DNA of 64,000 nucleotides, from the NCBI GenBank assembly GCA_029449235.1, contig JANATG010000018.1:868001-932000 (forward strand), in the 5' to 3' direction. This DNA is from Linnemannia schmuckeri (lineage: Eukaryota; Mortierellomycota; Mortierellomycetes; Mortierellales; Mortierellaceae). The position numbers and the translations under genes were made by a program. Shown one piece after another: positions 54,860-64,000 of this stretch. The notes below the pieces were generated by a model. The model was given only the letters and a program-made list of their open reading frames with translations. It was not told the origin of the DNA and ran no database searches. Every line of letters begins with the position of its first letter. The first letter of the stretch is position 1.

Positions 54860-57037
54860 GACGGCTGTGAAAAAAAGGCGTTGGTTGGAGTGAAGGGATG
54901 GAGAGGTTTCTGAGAGGGTGGGTGAAGTGCCGCCAGGGGTTTAACCGGGGGAAAAAAGGGGGGGGGGGGGAGGGCTGGGGGTGAGAAAGATAAAGGAGGG
55001 AAAGAATACCGAGGGAAAACAAGAAGCTCAGCACATGTTTGCTGAAAATATGAAAACCCTTTGTTATCCTTGAGGCTTTTTCTTTGTTTGTTGTGTGAGG
55101 AATGAGAGGAATGGTGATGGTGATAGTAATGAAGGAAGAGGAAGATGGAGTAAAAAAAGGGAAAGAAAGGGAGAAAAGGAGAGTGAGTGAGCAGGAAAGG
55201 ATGGAAGAAGGGATGAGAGCGAGGTGAAAGGTATGTGTGAAAAGAGTATTTAGTAATGTGAAGAAAGAACGGATCCACTCGGAAGGAGAGGGGAATGGAG
55301 ATGATGTCAACGGACAGCAAGGGGGTGATGCTAGTTATTGCAATGGGCGTTTGTGAGTGGTGAAAAAGAGGAAGAGGAGGGGGAAGAGGAGAGTGATGAT
55401 GGAAGAGGAGGGATTGAGATAAAAGGGATGGGATGATGGAGGGAAGGGATGGGATGATGGACAGAAGAGGAAAGAAGTAATAAGAAGAGACAAACACACC
55501 TTTACGTCTTTATGTTGTCCTTAGCGCGAGTGTTATTGGAAAGTGAGATGTGTGGATGGACATTTGTCTGTTGTTTTAGCGCCCTTCTCTACCTCTTTCG
55601 GCTTCAATTCAATACCCAGAGTTACCCCAATGGCTCTCATTCTTTCGTTCTCTCATTCTCTCTCTCTCTCTTCTGTTCTGTTCTGTCCTCTTCTCTTCTC
55701 TTCTCTTCTCTCTTCCCTTTTGCTTGGCTCTCTTATCTTCCTTGCTTACTGACTGTTTGTTAATTAGCCACTGGTCATTACCAACGTTATTATTGCTTGG
55801 TTAGTCTGTACTTTATTGTCGTTTGTGTTCGTCTTTTTGTTGATGACACTTAATCCTTTGCAAGAGTATGCGTGTGTGTAAGCGGATTGGACAAATGTGC
55901 TGACTTTTCTCTTGGTGTGCTCTCAAATAAAAAAGAGAGCGGACGCATTTGGCAAAATTCCCTCTATCCCCCTCTCTTTCTACCCCGTCCTGGCGGACTC
56001 CATTGGCCCAATATGGACTCGAACCCGCCTCTCTTACTCTTTCTCCCTCTCAATTCTCTATCGTGCTCCTTTTTTATTTTATTTTTTCTCATCCCGCACC
56101 TGAAGAGGAGGGATAAATAAGTAGCCACCTGTCGTGTGCAATTGCAAGTGACATGAACGCAGACACAACAACGCACCGAGGAGGGATGATGGACAATAGC
56201 CGATGCGTGTGTGCCGTGTTTCTATGCGAGGAAGAGATGAAAGAGGAACGAAGGGCGTTGGGGTCATGAATTTGCATATCCAATGCGAGGGACAAGGGAA
56301 GGCAAAAGAGAAGGGTTGAGAGCCAACTTTCTTTTAAGTAAAAAACACACACAATTACAACCAGTCACAACAACAGCACAAACAAATCGCATCAGTTGGT
56401 GTCGTCTTCTATTCTAATTCCTCCCTTCCTTATTTCATAAAAGAAGTGAGAAAAGAAGAAAGAAGAGAGCGGCATATAGAATGGATGGTGTGAATGTACG
56501 TACGCCTCAGGATATGACCGCATATTGCCAATAATTGTCCAACCCTTACCCTCTCCATCCCCATCCCCTCCGACTGACCGAGGACCTAGACAAACAAATC
56601 TGCGTCTCCTCCTGATCCACTTCGTCCTACTCGAGTTAGTGTGTTTCTTCACCGCTGGAAATGAGAAAATAAGTACCCAAAAATATCATCAGAGAAAACA
56701 CCGCGGATGGATTCACACTGTTCACAGGCGTCGAAATGTCTTCTTTTGGGAACATCAGTCCCTCCCACCCTCAATGTCTTTACTTATTCTGATCTTTTTA
56801 TCCTTTTCACCCACTTTTTTTTCTTCTTCCTCCTTTCTTTTAATCGATATCAACGAGAAACATGGCGAGATGCAACATACAATGTCCAAGGTACTTGCCC
56901 CATCCACATTACATGTTAATCATTCTCAGCTAAGGCTATTCATCATATATATTTATACAACTGTTGAATCGACAACAGCCCTGGTTATAATTGTGTTCTA
57001 GTAGTGCTTTCAAAAGCGTATGTGAGTTTTTTTTTTA
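54860..57037. other. Gene-free region between the Kelch genes
   Basis: About 2.2 kb. 54860-55500 is purine-rich on the plus strand (pyrimidine-rich leader of Kelch gene 1), including a G12 run near 54959. 55620-55760 is C/T-rich with TCTCTT repeats. A GGACTCGAACCC stretch at 56015-56026 matches a tRNA B box on the minus strand, but no T-stem pairing or A box supports a tRNA. Confidence 0.55.
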
Positions 57038-59742
57038 TTACGGCCGCCTGACTCGGCGGTTGTCCACAAGCACTTCACTCTCCTTCGAGATAAGATCCTC
57101 CGACAGTGGTGACATCGCACGTCTTCCCGGCTGCTGTTGCTGCTGTTGTTGCACCTGATTATGGTCCTGCCCTTTGTCTGGTCCTGCTCCAGCTTCAGCT
57201 CCTGGCCCGCCTGCTTCAGCGGCCTTGGTCTTGGCTTTGGCAGCCTTAATGGCGTTGAGCTTCGTGATCGACCCTCCAACACCAGGTTGATAGATGTCCT
57301 CATCGTCGTCCAACTCAGCCTTGGAGGGAACACTGCTAAACCTCTGCGGGATTCCCCTCATCGGCATCGGCGGCGTAGGTCCCGTCGGTGATATAGGTCC
57401 AGTTGCCGTCGGTGATAAAAGAAAACTGCCCTGATCGTCCAGATGACTCGACACCAGAATAGTTCCTGTCTCGAGCGTTTGCAGAGGAATCATGATCGAC
57501 TCCTCGCCCATTTCCACGTCCTTCAACTGCAAGACCGCCGTCGCCAGTTCGGAGTCGTCGTGGTACTCGTCCTTAAGGATTGCATACTGATTCGAGGTGA
57601 TCTTCCGGTTGAGTCCGTTGTTGGGCTGTTGTCGGTTGAGGTCAAGCCGCCGCTTCTCGTACTGCTTGTTGTGTTGCGTTGTCTTGACGTAGTATCCGTA
57701 CTGCATATCGGCCATTGTCTGCGGCAACCGTTCGCTCTCTGGCAAGGACACTTCTGATTTGGCGCCTTTGCTCTTGTAACTGCTCCAAGTCGGGGTCGAT
57801 CCTCGTTCAGGTGAATCCGATCCTGCGACTGAAAACGATGAAGAGTTGTAGGAGGTCGAGGCTGGATATGGGCTGATGAGTAAGGGGAGTTTTAAGGGAG
57901 GTGACCTTTCGTCCTTGTTCGTCGTCAAAGATACCAAGTGGAATTCAGACCCCGTTTTACTGGAGATGGGGCCCGAAGAGGGTACGGGTGAGATCAGATT
58001 CCGGGTGCTGCAGAAACGATCACTGTTGTCGTTGGTGAGCGCAGGTTCGCTGCCCATGAGCGGGTGTGTCGAGACTGAATCTCGGTTGATTTTCCTGTCG
58101 ATGTTGGACCTGCGTCTCTTCCAAAGCGTGCGTCCTGCAAAGAACAAGGCTATGCCCAACAGTAGACAGCCACCGACAATGATCCCGATGATGGCACCGA
58201 GTGGTAGTCCTGGGCGCGGTGGCGTGTATGTTGCTGTCCAGACCCACTGTTTTGTGTCGATGATACCAATTTGGGGCTGAGCAAATGTCCGAAAGGCGTT
58301 AGTAATCGCAGTATTGAATCCTATATTAAGATACAGTGTGGCGCAAGGGTGCAGGAAGACAAGAAGAGGATAAACAAATCGAAGTTAAAAAAAAGTTGTT
58401 GCTTGGACCAGACAAGCAAGAAAACAAAAAAAAAGAAAAGATGAGATCTTAAGAAAAAGGACAGGAAAGCGTGATCATCGGTCTCCATTGTTGCTCTATG
58501 TTTTTGTTATCTCAGCATTCTATTTGAGCATGGGCCTCTCAACAAGAGTTTGCTGTAAAGCAAAGTTGACTTGCCTCCAACGATCATGATGTGGTCTGGT
58601 GATATCCGTTGACAGGTAGCTCCTGCCCGCCCTGCGGCAGGGTTCTGGCCGATGGAAACCATCTTCCATGTCAAGTCACGAGCATTGAGAATCCAGGCGT
58701 CGTTTAGACCATTTGAGAACGTCGCTCCTCCGTACATAAACAGGTCGCCATTTTCTAGAACAGTATAGCAGGGCGACAGTCGCCCCATAGGTAGCGCCAT
58801 TTCAGATGCTGTGAGATTGACAATGGTGTTGCTCAATGTCGTGACGCCGTTGACGATGGAAGTAGTGACGAGATATCCAGAATCTAATTGTTGAAGACTC
58901 CCGATGAGGTTGTTTTCGAACTTGGTACCACCAATGATGAGGGTAGCTTTGAGAGTGGGTAGGTAGGCGACGATGGGCTGAAAGTTAGCCCTCAATGCCG
59001 TCGTTGGCGCACCCTTTTTCCATACCCACTCGTCCATTCCTCCATTTGGGCTGAGGATGTCGATATCTGAAGACAGGGCACCAGTGCTCCTGACAAAGCC
59101 TCCCTGGACGATAATGGCGCCTGTCTGCGGATCGAGAGCCGCTCCGACGGCAGAGCGCGGTAGTTCGGGATCCGAACGGACGGGAACCCACGAGTCAGCA
59201 CTAATGTCATAGGACATGGCGAGGGGATCGCCCTGACCACTTGCGCCCAGGAAGACGAGGCGGGATTGATCTCGCGTTGGTACGACGGTGGCGTCGGTGC
59301 CATTCATAGAAAATGGTTTGGGTATGATCCAAGGAGGTTTAACGACCGTCCAGGGGACAGAGTCGATGGAGAAGGGACGGTCGAGGGACACAAAGATGGT
59401 GTCTCCTACTGCATCCGAGGGGAAAATCTCGGAGACGTAGCCAGAGACGATATAGAGTCGATTGTTGGCGATAGCTGAGCCGGAAGAGAAGCGAGGTTTG
59501 TAAAGGTAAGGTTGTGGTGATGGTTGTTGTTGCTGCTGGGCGTGGATCGGACGGGGGCCGAAGGAGAGGGAGATGATTAGACAAGTGGCAACAAGGAGGA
59601 GACGTTGGTGTGGAGTATCAGCGGCCAGACGTCGTTGTTGTTGTTGATATTGTTGTTTCCTTTTACTCCGCTGTAGGCCTATGGTCCTATGCACCGTTCG
59701 TAACCGGCAGCCGTTGCAGTGGCTGCAGAGCGATGGTATCAT
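57038..59742 (-). CDS. Single-pass membrane Kelch-repeat protein 2 with GC-AG intron
   Basis: Two minus-strand exons (59742-58575, 58320-57038) join in frame to 816 residues. An N-terminal hydrophobic stretch (LLLVATCLIISLSF) precedes a Gln-rich spacer and a Kelch-like propeller: NNRLYIVSGYVS, QSRLVFLGASG, TGAIIVQGG, KATLIIGG, GDLFMYGGATF, DHIMIVGG. The transmembrane helix is PLGAIIGIIVGGCLLLGIALFF, followed by RTLWKRRR. The long cytoplasmic tail contains Ser/Pro stretches, a poly-Gln run and an acidic patch DDDEDIYQPGVGG. The intron donor is GCAAGT rather than GT; the exon join GG|GF matches the GT-AG intron at the homologous position in Kelch gene 1. It is a diverged paralogue. Cell-surface location is inferred. 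Confidence 0.86.
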
Positions 59743-61386
<1,644 letters not shown>

Positions 61387-62505
61387 ATGACTACCGCTGC
61401 CAGGTGTGAGCCTCACCTTTTATCTTCCTCACTCTTTTCCAGTCCATCAAGAACCATTGGCACCCTATACACAAGACACTAACTTGTCATTCTTAATCCC
61501 CAAATCAACAACAACTTTAGGCCTACATTTGATCCAGCCCGTGGCAAGGGAAGCCAAGCTCCCACTCGCATTTACAGCTCCCGCGATCTCGCCTCCCACA
61601 CAAAGCTCAAGTTCAGGTATGGCACTCATAGCAATGCTATGTTTGTTATAGGACTTTCTATTTTGATTCCATGAACACCTAGTTGACAGTCTTTTAACTC
61701 TATTTCTTCCTCTCCTTGACATTTCTAATAGGCAGACGGGCCAGACAACACAGGATGAGCTTAACCGTGTGGATTTGAAGGCTCAGTTGAAGAAGGCAGA
61801 ACAGGATCACTATGAAAAAGTCAACAAGGTCGTCAAGTTGGGCGCTGGTCTTTCCAATTCTTTCAAGGATGACAATGATGACGATCAAAAGCAGGAATCA
61901 GCAGCCGCAACAGAGACCTCCACAGAGACCCCTCTTGAGAGGAAACGGAGGCTGTTGCAGGAGGCCGAGCGGCTAGACAAGGATGATAGCGATGATAGCG
62001 ATGCAAGCAAGGATAGTGACGAAAGTGACAGCGATAGTGACAGGTGCGTTTTTTTGGAATTATATGCCGCGTTTTTGGATTGCTGTTTTTGATATGGGAT
62101 GGTTTTGCCAATGTTTTGTGATAGATGTTCTAACATTTTTTTAAATTTTCTTGTACATGCTGAAATAGTGATGATGAGGATGACACTGCAGAGCTGTTGC
62201 GTGAGCTGGAAAAGATCAAACGGGAACGCGCAGAGGAGAAGGAGCGCCAAGAGAGGATTCAACGCGAGGAAGAAGAAAAGGCACGGGAGGCACAGGTTGC
62301 CGCAGGAAACCCCCTTTTGGACATGCCTGAAGCGTCAGCGGCATCATCAGGGCCCAAGGACTTTTCGGTCAAGAGGCGATGGGACGAGGATGTGATCTTC
62401 AAGAACCAGGCGCGTGGCATGGACGACAAACCCAAGAAGCGATTCATCAACGATACTCTCCGCTCGGACTTTCATCGCAAGTTCATGAACAAATATGTAC
62501 AGTAA
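61387..62505 (+). CDS. CWC15: Pre-mRNA splicing factor CWC15
   Basis: Component of the Prp19-associated complex (NTC-related), present in activated spliceosomes. Four exons (61387-61403, 61521-61616, 61732-62043, 62169-62505) join in frame to 253 residues, the size of CWC15/Cwf15 proteins. The N-terminus MTTAARPTFDPARGKG followed by IYSSRDLASHTKLKFRQTGQ matches the near-invariant family signature. The middle is acidic (DDSDDSDASKDSDESDSDSD), followed by a charged coiled coil (ELLRELEKIKRERAEEKERQ). The C-terminus VKRRWDEDVIFKNQARGMDD and FINDTLRSDFHRKFMNKYVQ is the conserved spliceosome-binding tail. The first exon has only 17 nt; its ATG is confirmed by the MTTAARP signature. It acts in the nucleus. 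KIN17 begins 221 bp downstream on the same strand. Confidence 0.96.
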
Positions 62506-62726
62506 ACTAAAAAAAAACGCCTAATAAAACAGCAACTCGGAGTTGTTGCCCTTTGCCGAACTCTTGTGTTTCTCCACAGCTGCGTTTCTCTTTGATCTAT
62601 TTGAAATGCGGCATTGAGGGGCCAGCAGATCACTATAGGCTAAGCCACCAAGTCTCCTCTTTAGTCCAAGAAGGGAGTTCTGACTTACAGACACCTTTCA
62701 CTCTCTCTTAACCTCTACATTCAACC

Positions 62727-64000
62727 ATGGCAAAAGATGGTTTCTTGACCGCCAAAGCTGTAAGTTAGCTGTTTTCATCGACTCTTACCTACTTGAATGC
62801 GACATAGAGGAAAATAAGATCAAAAAAGAAAACTGCCCTTCCCATGCTAACTTTCTTTAACCCTTTTCCATGGACATCATAGATTGGCAACCGCATCAAG
62901 GCAAAAGGACTTCAGAAACTGAGATGGTATTGCCAGATCTGTGAGAAGCAATGCCGAGACGAGAACGGATTCAAGGTAACACAACAACGGCAGCAATCCA
63001 AAACGACGACCGTATACTTCATATTACCATGTCTGGTGATTTGTTATATTATCCTTTGTTGTAAACTTTTCTTTGAACTTACACACTGCTCTTTCCCCTT
63101 TTTGTTTCTTCATAAACTAGTGTCACTGCGCTTCAGAGTCGCATCAGCGCAAGATCCTATTGGTGGCTGAGTCCCCCGAGAAATATGTTAATGACTACTC
63201 TGCAGAGTTCTTGAAGGACTTTATGAAGCTGCTCTCCACCAGGTACTTTTCAACCCTGTTGTCACAAAATCCCACTACCTCTCATCGTAAAAAACTCCCT
63301 GGATGACAAATCAAGCAACATCGCTAAGCAAAAACACTTGTGTCCTTTCCTTGCCCTAACATAGATATGGAACTCGTCGAGTGAATGCAAACCTTGTGTA
63401 CCAGGAATTCATTGCAGATAGGACACATCTCCACATGAACGCCACCAAATGGGCGACCCTTTCCGAGTTCACAATGCACCTTGGTAAAGAAGGATTGGCG
63501 ATTGTCGACGAGACTCCCAAGGGCTGGTTTATGCAGTGGATTGACAACTCGCCCAAGACTCTGGCGAGACAGGAGGCAATCCTGAAGAAGGAACGCATGG
63601 AGCTTGATGACGAACAACGCGAACAAAGACTGATCCAGCAGCAGATCGACAAGGCGATGGCGCTCAAGCAGCAACAGGATGAAGCTGATGGGGTGACGAC
63701 AGAATTGGTCAGGGAGAATGAAGAAGAGAAGATCAAGCTGGATATTTCCATTAAGCCTGTCAACCTGACCGGTGGTATTGGAGGTGGAGGCCTCAAGTTG
63801 GGCGGTGGTGGGCTGCTGAAACCCAAGAGTCTAAACGCGCTCGCAGCTAAGAAACCCAACCCCTTCTCGTCTAAGAGCGCTTCTACACCCATCACCACCA
63901 CCGCCTCTGGAAACGGAAATGCAGCAAGTACAGCCACATCTTCAGCACCCACCAAGAAGCGGTCGCCAGTCGAGGAAATCATGGAGCGGGAAATGGCCAA
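62727..64000 (+). CDS. KIN17: KIN17 nucleic-acid-binding protein (3' end beyond window)
   Basis: Nuclear DNA/RNA-binding protein of the KIN17 family, associated with spliceosomes, replication and DNA damage response. Exons 62727-62759, 62883-62975, 63121-63242 and 63365 to beyond 64000 join in frame. The C2H2 zinc finger uses Cys28, Cys31, His44 and His50, the same residue numbers as I recall for human KIN17. The winged-helix domain follows: LVYQEFIADRTHLHMNATKW, LSEFTMHLGKEGLAIVDETP and KGWFMQWIDN. After that comes a charged helix (DDEQREQRLIQQQIDKAMAL), a Gly-rich segment (GGIGGGGLKLGGGGLL) not typical of human KIN17, and a Ser/Thr linker with SPVEEIMEREMA. The C-terminal SH3-like/KOW domains would lie outside the window. 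Confidence 0.95.

Noticed and set aside
56015..56026. tRNA B-box match (GGTTCGAGTCC on the minus strand)
   Set aside because: Flanks do not form a 5-bp T stem and no A box lies at the right distance.

Overview
The window looks like nuclear DNA of an early-diverging filamentous fungus, most likely Mucoromycota and probably the Mortierella group. Genes carry several short GT-AG introns with frequent CTAAY-like branch regions. Some first exons are tiny (17-35 nt). Housekeeping proteins are clearly fungal/opisthokont: a mitochondrial SLC25A39/Mtm1 carrier, ribosomal proteins eS24 and eL8, the splicing factor CWC15 and KIN17. Intergenic DNA is rich in homopurine/homopyrimidine tracts and homopolymers. 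The genus is an inference; no rRNA or other marker is present. All coordinates and exon joins were worked out by hand from splice signals and reading frames.

Layout, left to right: Mtm1-like carrier (-), eS24 (-), TXNDC17-like thioredoxin (-), and two tandem 3-hydroxyisobutyrate-dehydrogenase-like paralogues (-) fill 0-10 kb. From 10.8 to 24.3 kb lies the most unusual region. It holds a 727-residue low-complexity orphan protein (gene X), then three tandem copies of an unrecognised secreted protein family (A, B, C). A decayed remnant of gene X (x') sits between B and C. Only copy B is intact: A carries a frameshift and C a premature TGA. Matching promoter, coding-tail and intergenic sequence shows that the X-A unit was duplicated as x'-C and then eroded.

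From 24.4 to 29.6 kb I see no gene. A 1604-residue acidic, disordered protein with an N-terminal helical, possibly histone-fold-like domain follows (+, 29.6-34.9 kb). Next come an orphan exon-like fragment (35.6 kb), eL8 (-), a ferric-reductase/NOX-type transmembrane oxidoreductase (-), a GPI-anchored cell-surface protein (+), a FAD monooxygenase (+) and a HAD phosphatase (-). Two paralogous single-pass membrane Kelch proteins (-) share one intron position; one uses a GC-AG intron. The window closes with CWC15 and the 5' part of KIN17 in tandem (+), both nuclear RNA factors.

There is no operon-like organisation. The shared biology is loose: several secreted or membrane proteins (A/B/C, GPI protein, Kelch pair, ferric reductase) are interspersed with mitochondrial, translational and splicing housekeeping genes. 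I found no convincing transposon, tRNA, rRNA or CRISPR.
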